Assembly (NCBI GenBank): GCA_019753175.1 | Contig: JAIELK010000006.1 | Coordinates: 62,001-126,000, forward strand | Direction of reading: 5' to 3' | Length of the DNA: 64,000 bases | From: Hyphomonadaceae bacterium | GTDB taxonomy: Bacteria; Pseudomonadota; Alphaproteobacteria; Caulobacterales; Aquidulcibacteraceae | In this document: positions 8,874 to 17,284 of the stretch, piece by piece | Layout of the letters: the number at the start of each line of letters is the position of its first letter | Position numbering within the stretch: position 1 is the first letter of the stretch | Translations under genes and position numbers: made by a program | Notes under the pieces: generated by a model | The model's input: the letters and a program-made list of their open reading frames with translations, nothing else | Database searches by the model: none | Told to the model about the DNA's origin: nothing

Positions 8874-8999
8874 TGCTTTTCCCCGTTTTCGCACGCGCCG
8901 GCTCAAGGGCGCTTCCACACTGTCCCGTCCCACAGAACGACATTACCAAACGGCAAAATTGAGGACACGCAACTCATTTTTGCGCATCGCCGGGCGGCT

Positions 9000-9260
9000 T
9001 TATGCCGCCAGCGCATTGAACTCGTGCACATCGGCCGCGTCGGTGATCGTGATGCACAGCCGTTCGCCCTGGATGGTGATCTCGCCCCGGGCGATCGGAT
9101 GGCCGTTAGCCAGGATCCAGAGCTGGTCCGACTCGCGCGTATCCAGTGGGATCACGGCCCCGCGACCCATTTTCAGCAGGTTGTGCATAGGCATGCGCGA
9201 GCGGCCGAGCAGGACGGACAGCTCGATCGTCACCCGGTGAACTTGGCTTTGACCTGACAT
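9000..9260 (-). CDS. FliN-like SpoA (surface presentation of antigens) domain protein
   Basis: An 86-residue protein that is one SpoA domain, as in the C-terminus of FliN/FliM: VHRVTIELSVLLGRSRMPM at the start, then GRGAVIPLDT, and VRVNG-like WILANGHPIARGEI. FliN forms the lower ring of the flagellar motor switch; type III secretion cognates look similar. No other flagellar gene is in the window, and the N-terminal extension of typical FliN is missing, so a motor role is likely but not certain. A GGGG site 9 bases before the ATG at 9260 fits. It is divergent from lipB. Confidence 0.75.
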   Translation of the reverse strand: MSGQSQVHRVTIELSVLLGRSRMPMHNLLKMGRGAVIPLDTRESDQLWILANGHPIARGEITIQGERLCITITDAADVHEFNALAA

Positions 9261-9332
9261 GCGCGAAACCCCAAATGATTCTGCGATAGTCCAAACCCGA
9301 AAGGTTGCGAGGCGGTGAAGGAGAGGGAGGCT

Positions 9333-10004
9333 GTGGGCTGGGCGGTGTCGCCGGGCCTCACGCCATACGAACAGGCAGTGGCGGCCATGGAGGCACGCGC
9401 CGCGGCGATCCATGAGGGCGCCGCGGGCGAACTCGTTTGGCTGCTGGAACATCCCCCGCTCTACACCGCGGGTGTCTCGGCCAAGCCGGATGATCTGCTC
9501 GCGCCAGACCGTTTCCCCGTTTTTCGCAGCGGACGCGGCGGCCAATTCACCTATCACGGCCCCGGCCAGCGCGTCGCCTATGTGATGCTAGACCTGCGAA
9601 CGCGCGGCCGCGACGTCACGCGGTTTGTGCACGACCTCGAACGCTGGATCATCGGCGCGCTCAACCGCTTCAACGTCGACGGCGTCGTTCGCGATGGCCG
9701 CGTCGGCGTCTGGGTCGAGCGCAAGGGGCCGGGATGGTCGCGCGAGGACAAGATCGCCGCCATCGGCATTCGCCTGCGCCGCTGGGTGAGCTTTCACGGC
9801 ATCGCCTTCAACGTGGAGCCCGACCTCAGTCACTTCTCTGGCATCACACCGTGCGGAATTTCGGGGCCGCAATTCGGCGTCACCAGTCTCGTCGATCTAG
9901 GGCTGCCGGCGACCATGGCGGACGCAGACGCCGCGCTGCACGCCTCGTTCGTGCAGGTGTTTGGCCCACTGCGCGCGGACGTCCCGCCGCTCCCTGAGGC
10001 TTGA
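9333..10004 (+). CDS. lipB: Octanoyl-[ACP]:protein octanoyltransferase
   Basis: A 223-residue LipB that moves octanoate from acyl carrier protein to lipoyl domains of 2-oxoacid dehydrogenases and the glycine cleavage system, the first step of lipoate synthesis. The signature RSGRGG..TYHGPGQ lies at about 65-79, the conserved Lys in DKIAAIGIR is near 145, and the nucleophilic Cys is in ITPCGIS. The start is a GTG: the one at 9333 has GGAGAGGGAGG before it and gives the usual family N-terminus, while an in-frame GTG at 9315 would add 6 residues. Confidence 0.95.
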   Translation: MGWAVSPGLTPYEQAVAAMEARAAAIHEGAAGELVWLLEHPPLYTAGVSAKPDDLLAPDRFPVFRSGRGGQFTYHGPGQRVAYVMLDLRTRGRDVTRFVHDLERWIIGALNRFNVDGVVRDGRVGVWVERKGPGWSREDKIAAIGIRLRRWVSFHGIAFNVEPDLSHFSGITPCGISGPQFGVTSLVDLGLPATMADADAALHASFVQVFGPLRADVPPLPEA

Positions 10005-10038
10005 TGCTTACCTGAGCGAACGGCGTTAAGTTGTGCGC

Positions 10039-11352
10039 ATGGGGAACGATTCTGGCGCTTTGGGCGGCGCGAAAATTCTTGAGGTTCTATCGCGTGACCA
10101 GCGCGCGCCCGCCGAAGTGACGGCCAGCGTCCGGAAGGGGACTTGGTCGCGCGTCGGATTCACATGGCTCATGGCCTTGCTTGCGAGCACGGTGCTGTCG
10201 CCGGTCGCAGCGCTGGCATGGGCCGCATTCATGACCGCGTGGGAGCTGCTGCTGCGCCCGGCGCTGGAGGACAAATTTGCGCTGCCGGCGGCGGTGCGAT
10301 CACCCAACGCCGGCTTCGCTTGGCTCACCGCCATCCATTTCGTCGGCGGCGTCAGCTACACGATGTTTCCGGTTTCAGTCTGGACTACGGGCGATCCGGT
10401 GGGGATGGTCCTTGCCACGGCCTGGATTTGCGGCACAGCCAACCATCTGCTGGTGTACTTCATCGGCAATCGCTGGATGCTCGCAGCGTGCCTCGGTCCG
10501 CTTGCGTTGTGCGCTACGCTTGCCCCGCTTACGACCGACGGATTCTCGATTGAAGCCGCCGCAGCCGCCGCGGCGTTGGTCGCGCTGCTCCTGGCGGCTG
10601 CGATCTTCGGCGCCGACCGGCTTGTGCTGTTGGACGGCATGGCCAAAAACCTCGCGGCGCGGCGCGCTGCCGAAGAAGAGAACGCGGCCAAGTCGCGCTT
10701 CCTCGCCGATATCAGCCACGAACTCCGCACGCCGCTCAACGCGGTGATTGGCTACGCCGAACTCCTGGAAGAAGAGTCTCCGAACAGCACGATCGCGGAC
10801 GACGCCCGCAAGATCCAAGCATCCGCAAAACAACTGCTCAACGTCATCGAAGTCGTTATCGACCTATCGCGGCTTGAGAGTCGCGCGGTTGAGCTGGAAC
10901 TCGAACTGGTCGACGCTTCAGCCGCGCTCGAACACTTACGCGAAGCCGTGCCGGCGTTGGCCGCCGCCAACAACAATCGCGTCTTGATCGCCGACGCCCG
11001 ATCGCTCGGTGAAGCTCAACTCGATCTCGGGCGCCTGCATCAATGTCTGCTGCACCTGATCGCCAACGCCTCGCGCTTTATTCGCAACGGCGTGATCGAG
11101 GTGTCTGCGTCCCGCTCCGCCGACGGCAAGATGCTGGTGTTTGAGATTGCCGCCACCGGCGACGACGTCGCGCCCGACCAGAAGCGCCGCGTGCTTGAGG
11201 CGTTCAAGCAGTTCGATGGCGACGATCCCCGCTCGTTCGAGAGCGGCGGCCTGGGTCTGTCGCTGGTTCGCCGCCTCGCCCGATTGATGGGCGGAGACGT
11301 AGAATGGCGCGACGGATCGCTTCTGCTCCTGCGTGTTCGCGGTTCAGCCTAA
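10039..11352 (+). CDS. Membrane sensor histidine kinase, orphan
   Basis: A 437-residue kinase. About six hydrophobic segments fill residues 40-200, with no recognisable PAS, HAMP or periplasmic sensor domain. A HisKA dimerisation domain follows with the phospho-acceptor His227 (ISHELRTPL), then an HATPase domain with an N-box (LIANAS) and a GGLGLSLVRRL lid. The two Gly-rich boxes are shorter than usual but present. No response regulator is adjacent, so its partner is elsewhere. The ATG at 10039 is preferred; a GTG two codons earlier is possible. Confidence 0.85.
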   Translation: MGNDSGALGGAKILEVLSRDQRAPAEVTASVRKGTWSRVGFTWLMALLASTVLSPVAALAWAAFMTAWELLLRPALEDKFALPAAVRSPNAGFAWLTAIHFVGGVSYTMFPVSVWTTGDPVGMVLATAWICGTANHLLVYFIGNRWMLAACLGPLALCATLAPLTTDGFSIEAAAAAAALVALLLAAAIFGADRLVLLDGMAKNLAARRAAEEENAAKSRFLADISHELRTPLNAVIGYAELLEEESPNSTIADDARKIQASAKQLLNVIEVVIDLSRLESRAVELELELVDASAALEHLREAVPALAAANNNRVLIADARSLGEAQLDLGRLHQCLLHLIANASRFIRNGVIEVSASRSADGKMLVFEIAATGDDVAPDQKRRVLEAFKQFDGDDPRSFESGGLGLSLVRRLARLMGGDVEWRDGSLLLLRVRGSA

Positions 11353-11441
11353 AATCCATGGTGCGGCGTGCGTCCAAAACGCGGCTTCTGTGCATCTGTG
11401 TCAGCAATGGGGCGGAAGAGTCCCGCTAACAGGAGCTGCAC

Positions 11442-11846
11442 ATGGGCGCCGAAATCTTTGTCCCCTTTATCTTTTTTTCCTTCTTGGGCGCAGTCATTCT
11501 GGTGCCGACTCTGGTCAAGGAGCGCACCAAGCGCTCGGCTCATGAGTTGATCTCGCAGGCGCTCGCCCGCGGCCAGACCCTCGACCCGGCGCTGGTTTCC
11601 CAGCTCACCCAGAACATGCTTGATGAGGGCAATCGCGCCCGCAAAACCCTCGGCAACGGCGTCATCCTGCTGGCCCTGGCCGGCGGCTTCCTCGGCGCGG
11701 GCTACATGATCAGCCGCATTGACGGCGACCACGAAGGTTTCTTCGGCATGGGCGTGCCCGCTGTGATCCTGGCTTCGGTCGGCGCTGCCTATCTGCTGCT
11801 GGCGATCTTCGATTACGCCACCAAGAGGCGCGCGGCAGAGGCCTAG
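11442..11846 (+). CDS. Small membrane protein, DUF6249-like
   Basis: A 134-residue protein with three hydrophobic helices (about residues 4-22, 70-88, 102-122) and a cytosolic amphipathic segment (30-65) between the first two. The overall plan resembles DUF6249 proteins of Caulobacterales; function unknown. A CAGGAGC ribosome binding site precedes the ATG, and a clean terminator lies 22 bases after the stop, so this may be a single-gene unit. Confidence 0.75.
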   Translation: MGAEIFVPFIFFSFLGAVILVPTLVKERTKRSAHELISQALARGQTLDPALVSQLTQNMLDEGNRARKTLGNGVILLALAGGFLGAGYMISRIDGDHEGFFGMGVPAVILASVGAAYLLLAIFDYATKRRAAEA

Positions 11847-11868
11847 ACCCTAGCACAATATGCCTGGA

Positions 11869-11898
11869 ACGGAGGCCACTCGGCCTCCGTTTTTGTTT
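11869..11898 (+). terminator. Rho-independent terminator
   Basis: A perfect 9-bp stem (11869-11877 with 11882-11890) closes loop ACTC and runs straight into TTTTGTTTG. It ends the DUF6249-like gene. Confidence 0.9.
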
Positions 11899-11941
11899 GT
11901 CTGCTTGGCTCCGGAGCACGCGCCGGCTAACTCAAGGCGAA

Positions 11942-13093
11942 ATGGGGATCTTGATGCTGCGAACGGTTTGGCTGGCGGCGGCGCTGGCGCTTACAGGGTG
12001 CTCTGCATCGCAAGCCGCCCACGTCGCGGCGACGGAAGCCGCCGAAGCGCCCGCGACAATGAGCGCGCCCGGCGGATGGATGCAGATCACGCCCGCGCCA
12101 GGCACCATCGACGGCGACCGCGTAACCGCAACCTGCTCAAACGCGCCGGGCGGCGATCCGGCGTATCGCTTCTGGATACGGCGCGGCTCTGCCGATGGTC
12201 TCGTCATCTTCTTCGATGGCGGCGGCGCCTGTTGGGACGATCTCACCTGCTCGGTGCCGTGGCTCGCCACCGGGCGCGCCGATGACGGCTTCTACAAGGC
12301 CGAGCTTCTACCAGGCGACGATCCCAATCGTTTCGGCGGCATGTTCGCGCTGAATGACGCGCGCAATCCAGTGCGCGACTGGAGCTTCGTGTTCGTGCCC
12401 TATTGCACCGGCGATGTGCATGTCGGGCAGAACACGCCAACCTATCGCAACGTTGACAGCGGCGACGCGTTCGACATTCGCCATCGCGGATCTGACAATG
12501 TCCGCATCGTGCTTGATTGGGTTGAGCGCAATATGAGCGCGCCCCAGCGCCTGCTGGTCGCCGGGTCGAGCGCCGGCGCCTATGGCGCGGGCGGCCACTA
12601 CATCCGCATCCGCGAGGCCTTCCCCCGCGCAGATGCAATCATGTTCGGCGATGCCGGCCAGGGCGTGGCCACGGCCGAGTTCAGCGCAGCCACCGCTCGA
12701 AGCTGGGGCTATCGTCCACCGCGCGCGCTACGCGAGGGCGACACCGTGAGCCGCCTCGCCGCGCTCTTCCCCAATGACCGCTTCGCCCAGTTCACGACCG
12801 CACATGACCGCACGCAATCGGCGTTCTACGCGCTGATGGGCGTGGACAATGCGTGCCGCGCATGGGGCGCGAAAATGCGAGAGGAGCTGAGTGAAAGACA
12901 GCGCGCGGCGAATTTCCGCTCTTATGTCGCCGCCGGCCAAGCGCACACCATCCTGCGCTCGCCGGCGTTCTACACCGAGACGAGCGGCGGCGGTTTGTTC
13001 CTGGATTGGTTCAAGGCATTGCTGGACGGGGACGCGCCGCAAAACCGCGTCTGCGCCAACTGCGATGCACCGCCGGCGCAGTGCGGATTTTGA
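11942..13093 (+). CDS. Pectin-acetylesterase-family lipoprotein
   Basis: A protein of about 383 residues of the pectinacetylesterase/Notum family (alpha/beta hydrolases that remove acyl groups). The N-terminus is a lipoprotein signal (LALTGCSAS). The oxyanion segment FFDGGGACWDDLTC, the nucleophile GSSAGAYGAGGH and a late His in GQAHTIL give the expected Ser-His triad; an Asp can be assigned only by alignment. Cys pairs fit an extracytoplasmic location. The substrate is unknown: bacterial members act on acetylated polysaccharides or other esters. Possible starts are 11942 (AAGG before it) and 11954; both keep the lipobox. It overlaps the next gene by 13 bases. Confidence 0.8.
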   Translation: MGILMLRTVWLAAALALTGCSASQAAHVAATEAAEAPATMSAPGGWMQITPAPGTIDGDRVTATCSNAPGGDPAYRFWIRRGSADGLVIFFDGGGACWDDLTCSVPWLATGRADDGFYKAELLPGDDPNRFGGMFALNDARNPVRDWSFVFVPYCTGDVHVGQNTPTYRNVDSGDAFDIRHRGSDNVRIVLDWVERNMSAPQRLLVAGSSAGAYGAGGHYIRIREAFPRADAIMFGDAGQGVATAEFSAATARSWGYRPPRALREGDTVSRLAALFPNDRFAQFTTAHDRTQSAFYALMGVDNACRAWGAKMREELSERQRAANFRSYVAAGQAHTILRSPAFYTETSGGGLFLDWFKALLDGDAPQNRVCANCDAPPAQCGF

Positions 13094-13548
13094 GGGAACG
13101 CCCCGCACCGACGATTTTCATCGATGGCGACGCCTGCCCCGTCAAAGAAGAAGTTTACAAGGTCGCCCGCCGCTGCGGCTGCAAGGTGTTCGTGGTGGCG
13201 AACGCGTTTATGCGCACACCGCCCGATGTGAACTTCGTCGCAGTCGATGCAGGCGCAGACGCCGCCGACGACTGGATCGCGGAACAGGTTCAGGCCGGCG
13301 ACATCGTCATCACCAATGACATTCCCCTGGCCAGCCGCACGCTGAAGGCCGGCGGCGCGGCCCTGGGCGCCAACGGCAAGGCCTTCACCACCGCCTCAAT
13401 CGGCGCGGCTCTGGCGCAACGTGAATTGATGGAGCATTTGCGCTCGTTCGGCGAAGGCGGCGGCGGGCCGAAACCGTTCTCAGCCGCCGACCGCTCGCGG
13501 TTTCTTTCGGCGCTGGACGCGGCGGTGATGAGGGCGAAACGGGGGTAG
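13081..13548 (+). CDS. YaiI/YqxD family protein (DUF188)
   Basis: A 155-residue member of UPF0178/YaiI, a NYN-like fold that may bind metal and RNA; the biochemical role is not established. Conserved pieces are IFIDGDACPVKEEVYK at the N-terminus, VVANAFM, DIVITNDIPLA near the middle and PFSAADRSRFLSALD at the C-terminus. The start must be GTG 13081 or TTG 13090, both overlapping the end of the esterase gene, which implies coupled translation. Confidence 0.9.
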   Translation: MRILRERPAPTIFIDGDACPVKEEVYKVARRCGCKVFVVANAFMRTPPDVNFVAVDAGADAADDWIAEQVQAGDIVITNDIPLASRTLKAGGAALGANGKAFTTASIGAALAQRELMEHLRSFGEGGGGPKPFSAADRSRFLSALDAAVMRAKRG

Positions 13549-13572
13549 GTAGGTCTTCTGTGAAAAACCTTG

Positions 13573-13620
13573 CCCCAACTCAATCACCATCTCTCTCAGG
13601 GCACCGTGGCGCCGGGCCGA
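13573..13620 (-). repeat. Degenerate third copy of the pccA 3' end
   Basis: Bases 13573-13586 are identical to the 14-base core at the end of pccA (in 14802-14815) and in the better copy at 14012-14025. The next ~30 bases still align loosely but contain changes that break the biotinyl-domain frame. On the minus strand one frame still reads MVIELG. Weaker evidence than for the 53-bp pair. Confidence 0.35.
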
Positions 13621-14007
13621 AGCGGTTCGCAACCGGATTCCCCGGCTTCATGAGGAGACAAAAAAAGATCCCTGCGCCGACTGCGCTGAGCAACGTTTCA
13701 GCGATGTCGGCCACGTTGTTGGAAAGAAAGTCGACCCCCATAAACGCGATGGCCAGAAGCAAGTAAAAGCAAGCGAGTGCGAGAGCAGGCACTCACACAT
13801 CATGCGCTCTTCGTGTCACTATCGAGATTTGAACCAACGACGCGGGCGCGATCAGCAGTTGCAGAGTTATGATGCTGATCGCCCGTTCGAAAGATACGCC
13901 AGTACGAGAAAGGCAAGCCACGCCGGCAGGCCGAACACAAATGCGGCGGTGTAGAGCCCAACGAGCGTCTGCAGTCGGTTCAGCCGACCACGCCACCCCC
14001 AAAGAAG
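13580..14007 (-). pseudogene. Broken small membrane-protein gene
   Basis: Minus-strand translation gives hydrophobic, membrane-like segments that change frame and meet a stop. From about 14007 down, one frame encodes an LVGLYTAAFVFGLPAWLAF helix and ends at a TAA. The next frame supplies another hydrophobic stretch (ISIITLQLLIAPASL), ending in TGA at 13793-13795. Directly after the TGA, in the same frame, a GTG opens 70 codons with two more helices (CFYLLLAIAFMGV, AGIFFCLLM). The simplest reading is a four-helix membrane protein disabled by one frameshift and one stop. Alternatively the last part, 13580-13792, is an independent 70-residue protein. No family was recognised. Confidence 0.35.
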
Positions 14008-14060
14008 CCTACCCCAACTCAATCATCACCTCATCAGCCGCGACGCTGGCCCCGGCGGCG
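14008..14060 (-). repeat. 53-bp copy of the pccA 3' end
   Basis: These 53 bases match 14798-14850 with three differences, in the same orientation. In the pccA frame they encode the last residues AAGASVAADEVMIELG and a stop; two of the three differences are synonymous and one changes Leu to Met. The copy ends 8 bases from the stop codon of the lipoprotein gene, so that gene is bracketed by the two copies. Confidence 0.85.
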
Positions 14061-14068
14061 CGCTTGCT

Positions 14069-14695
14069 CTATTCGCTCGCGCGCAGGGTCGAAGGATCGA
14101 AGATCGTGATGTCTGAGCCCACATCGATCGCGGCCACGCGATCTTCGGCGCCGCGCACGACGGTGAACACGCGTTGGCCGTTTTCAGACGGCCCCCAGAC
14201 GCCGCAAGGCATGTAGTCGGGCTCTGCCGCTTCGGTCGCGCTTCCGCCAGACGCGATCAACGCGTCATAGGCGGCGCGCGCTTCACCTGTAGGCATGAAC
14301 TGGTAGTGACCAACCAAGTCAGCCATCTCCTCGAATTCGCAGGTCGCAGTCGCCGCGCCGGGCGAGGCCGCACGCACTGCCGGGAGCACGGCGATCAAAG
14401 GATCCGTTTCGGCCTTTGTGAACAACACGATTACCGCTGCGCGCATCACGCCTTCGGGAGTCTCCACCTCCCTCACAAAGCCCGGCAAGGCAGGATCGGG
14501 GACAAGGCGATCGCGCGGGCAGGCAAAGCTCCACACCGAAACACCGGCGGATTGCACTTCGCCCCAGACGCAATCTGAAAAGGTCTCAGCCCGCGCAGCG
14601 TCCGGCGACGGGTCCACGGCTGTCGGGGGTTGCGGTGGGGCGCACGCCGCCAGGACAAACAAGAGAAGCGCCAGAGCGCTGAGACTTTGTGTCAT
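14069..14695 (-). CDS. Hypothetical lipoprotein
   Basis: A 208-residue lipoprotein of unknown function. The signal peptide ends in VLAAC (Cys18) followed by a Pro-rich linker (APPQPPTAVDP). The mature part contains four Cys (in SDCVW, FACPR, ATCEF and MPCGV) that may pair, and no catalytic motif I can name. A GAGG site 9 bases before the ATG supports the start. It sits between pccA and a copy of the pccA end on the same strand, which suggests it arrived or was rearranged with that duplication. Confidence 0.75.
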   Translation of the reverse strand: MTQSLSALALLLFVLAACAPPQPPTAVDPSPDAARAETFSDCVWGEVQSAGVSVWSFACPRDRLVPDPALPGFVREVETPEGVMRAAVIVLFTKAETDPLIAVLPAVRAASPGAATATCEFEEMADLVGHYQFMPTGEARAAYDALIASGGSATEAAEPDYMPCGVWGPSENGQRVFTVVRGAEDRVAAIDVGSDITIFDPSTLRASE

Positions 14696-14797
14696 GCGTG
14701 GTCGCCTCGATTATCCGTGATGGCCAGACTTAGCTCGGGCAACCACGTCTTGAAAAGTGCAATTGAGCCCAATGTCCAAAACGGGCCGATTGCGAAC

Positions 14798-14850
14798 CCT
14801 ACCCCAACTCAATCAGCACCTCGTCCGCCGCGACGCTGGCCCCGGCGGCG
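14798..14850 (-). repeat. 53-bp repeat, parental copy within pccA
   Basis: The functional 3' end of pccA, covering its last 16 codons and the stop, is the presumed source of the copy at 14008-14060. Confidence 0.85.
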
Positions 14851-16799
14851 ACGTGCACTTTGGCGATGACGCCGTCGCGTTCGGCGCGAATGATATTCTG
14901 CATCTTCATCGCCTCGACCACGGCGACGCCCTCGCCTTCCTTCACCTCCTGGCCGGGCTTCACATCGACGGAAATCACCAGCCCCGGCATCGGCGAGACG
15001 ATGAGTTTGGAAGTGTCGGCCTTCGCCTTCTCCGGGATTTTCTTCAACAGCTCGGCGCCGCGCGGCGTCGCCACAGCCGCGCGCAACGTGACGCCGCGAT
15101 GGCGCAAGGTGTAGCCTTCGGGCGCGGACTTGATCTTCACTGAAAACGGCGCGCCCTCAAACGCGCCCTCGACGATCCGCGCGCCCGGGCGCGTCAGCGT
15201 ATCCAGGCGATGCTTCTTGCCCTCGATGAAGACATCGGCGCCGGAATCGTCGAGATCGACATGCGTTGCGTGGTGCACGCCGCCGACGATCACCACCCAG
15301 TCGCGCTGGGCGCCGACAGCGGGGCCGTTGAGCCGCCCGCTGGTTTGCGTCGCGCGATGCGCGGTGAACGAGCGCGCCACCGCCGCGCAGGCGATGAGCA
15401 ATTTCTCCTGTGTCTTCGTCGGCGGAACCCCGTCGAAGCCCTGCGGAAATTTGTCCTTGATATAGGCGGTGGTGAAGTCGCCCTTTCGGAAGTCCTTCTC
15501 CTCCATCACCGCGCCCAGGAACGGTATGTTGTCCTGGATGCCTTCGATCAGGAATTGATCGAGAGCGCGCGCCTGCGCGTCGATGGCGGCGATGCGGGTG
15601 GGCGCATGCGTGATCAGCTTGGCGATCATCGGATCGTAGAACATCGAGATTTCATCACCCTCGCGTACGCCAGTCTCGTTGCGCAGCACGATGTCGCCGG
15701 TCTTGCCCTCGGCGGGAGCCCGATAGGTGCGCAGCCGCCCGATCGAGGGCAGGAAATTGCGGTAGGGATCTTCCGCATAGATGCGGCTTTCGATCGCCCA
15801 ACCTTTGATCTTCAGGTCTTTCTGCTTGAACGCCAGCTTTTCGCCGGCGGCGACGCGGATCATCTGCTCGACCAGATCGAGCCCGGTGATCATCTCCGAG
15901 ACCGGATGCTCCACCTGCAGGCGCGTGTTCATTTCCAGAAAGTAGAAGCTCTTGTCGGCCCCGGAGGCCACGAACTCCACAGTTCCGGCGCTGTCGTACT
16001 GCACCGCGCGCGCCAGCGCGCAGGCTTGCTCGCCCATGGCGGCGCGCGTCTTTTCGTCGAGCAACGGCGAGGGCGCTTCCTCGATCACTTTCTGATTGCG
16101 GCGCTGGATCGAGCATTCGCGTTCGAACAGATGCACGACATTGCCGTGCTTGTCGCCCATCACCTGGATTTCGATGTGCCTCGGCGCGGTGACGAATTTC
16201 TCGATGAAGATGCGGTCGTCGCCGAACGCGCCCTTGGCTTCGGCGCGGACGGCGGGAAAGCCCTCCTGCACCTCCTTCTTGTTGTACGCGACGCGAATGC
16301 CTTTGCCGCCGCCCCCGGCGCTCGCCTTGATCATCACGGGGAAGCCGATCTCCTCCGAGATCTGGATCGCATGCTCGACGCCCTCGATCTCGCCGATGAA
16401 GCCCGGCACGCAGGAGACACCTGCTGCGGCGGCGGCCTTCTTGCTCTCGATCTTGTCGCCCATGGCGCGGATGGCGTGCGGGTTGGGGCCGATGAAGACG
16501 ATGTTTTCGGCCAACAGCCGGTCGGCAAACTCGGCGCGCTCGGAGAGAAAGCCGAAACCGGGATGGATCGCCTGCGCCCCGGTCTCTTTGGCGGCGGCGA
16601 CGATCTTGTCGATCACCAGATAGGATTGCGCGGCCGGCGCGGGGCCGATGAACACGCCCTCGTCGGCCATATCGACGGCCAAGCTGTCGCGGTCGGCTTC
16701 GGAATAGACGATAGCGGTCTTGATCCCCAACCGCCGCGCCGTGCGAATGATGCGAACCGCCACCTCGCCCCGGTTGGCGATCAGGATTTTGTCGAACAT
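14799..16799 (-). CDS. pccA: Propionyl/acetyl-CoA carboxylase alpha subunit
   Basis: A 666-residue biotin-dependent acyl-CoA carboxylase alpha chain. The biotin carboxylase part (about 1-450) has the N-terminal KILIANRGEVAVRI, the ATP-grasp loop KASAGGGGKGIR and the EMNTRLQVEHPVSE active-site segment. A BT-type linker follows, and a biotinyl domain ends the chain with EAMKMQN, where Lys632 is biotinylated. It makes carboxybiotin and passes CO2 to a separate beta subunit, not in the window. Length and biotin domain favour propionyl-CoA carboxylase (methylmalonyl-CoA route) over acetyl-CoA carboxylase AccC, which is shorter. Confidence 0.93.
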   Translation of the reverse strand: MFDKILIANRGEVAVRIIRTARRLGIKTAIVYSEADRDSLAVDMADEGVFIGPAPAAQSYLVIDKIVAAAKETGAQAIHPGFGFLSERAEFADRLLAENIVFIGPNPHAIRAMGDKIESKKAAAAAGVSCVPGFIGEIEGVEHAIQISEEIGFPVMIKASAGGGGKGIRVAYNKKEVQEGFPAVRAEAKGAFGDDRIFIEKFVTAPRHIEIQVMGDKHGNVVHLFERECSIQRRNQKVIEEAPSPLLDEKTRAAMGEQACALARAVQYDSAGTVEFVASGADKSFYFLEMNTRLQVEHPVSEMITGLDLVEQMIRVAAGEKLAFKQKDLKIKGWAIESRIYAEDPYRNFLPSIGRLRTYRAPAEGKTGDIVLRNETGVREGDEISMFYDPMIAKLITHAPTRIAAIDAQARALDQFLIEGIQDNIPFLGAVMEEKDFRKGDFTTAYIKDKFPQGFDGVPPTKTQEKLLIACAAVARSFTAHRATQTSGRLNGPAVGAQRDWVVIVGGVHHATHVDLDDSGADVFIEGKKHRLDTLTRPGARIVEGAFEGAPFSVKIKSAPEGYTLRHRGVTLRAAVATPRGAELLKKIPEKAKADTSKLIVSPMPGLVISVDVKPGQEVKEGEGVAVVEAMKMQNIIRAERDGVIAKVHVAAGASVAADEVLIELG

Positions 16800-16876
16800 G
16801 GAGCGGGTGTTAGAGTGGGATTGCGGATTGGGGAAGTGCTCTCGTCCCTTGCGTGGGCGTCTGCTAGCGTCTGCCT

Positions 16877-17284
16877 ATGTCAATCAAGTACGTAAACCCG
16901 CCCCACGTGCACCCTCCCCGAGGACAATACAGCCACACCGTGACCGTGCCTGCAGGCACAGATCTGCTGTTCATATCCGGCCAAGTCGGCGTTCGACCCG
17001 ATGGGACAACCCCGGCCTCCATTGCGGAGCAGGCAGATCAAGTCTTCGCCAACATCGTGGCGCATCTCAAGTTTCACGGGCTTGAGCCATCGAGCATTGT
17101 CAAGCTGACGACTTTCATGGTTGCGGGACAGGACGGTGACGCTGTTCGAGCCGCCAGAATTAGACATCTCGGTCCACATCGCCCCGCTTCAACAGCGGTG
17201 TTCATTGCGGCGCTCGTTGAGCCGGAATGGTACGTGGAAGTCGAGGCGATCGCGGGTAAACCCGGCGGAAGAGCTGGCGCCTAG
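16877..17284 (+). CDS. RidA/YjgF family protein
   Basis: A 135-residue RidA-like protein, a trimeric deaminase family that hydrolyses reactive enamine/imine intermediates from PLP enzymes. It shows LFISGQVGVRPDG near residue 31, the QADQVFANI helix, and the RPASTAVFIAALVEPEWYVEVEAIA segment that carries the conserved Arg and Glu of the active cleft. The N-terminus is slightly longer than in E. coli RidA. It is convergent with the ParA-partner gene; their stop codons overlap. Confidence 0.88.
   Translation: MSIKYVNPPHVHPPRGQYSHTVTVPAGTDLLFISGQVGVRPDGTTPASIAEQADQVFANIVAHLKFHGLEPSSIVKLTTFMVAGQDGDAVRAARIRHLGPHRPASTAVFIAALVEPEWYVEVEAIAGKPGGRAGA

Noticed and set aside
13793-14002. 69-codon minus-strand frame as an independent gene
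   Set aside because: Its first half translates out of the frame that carries the membrane-helix signal and it has no RBS; better explained as part of the broken membrane gene.
15210-16895. 561-codon open frame on the + strand opposite pccA
   Set aside because: It lies entirely antisense to a gene with full biotin carboxylase motifs. GC-rich codon bias keeps antisense frames open; its His/Asp/Arg-rich translation has no family features.
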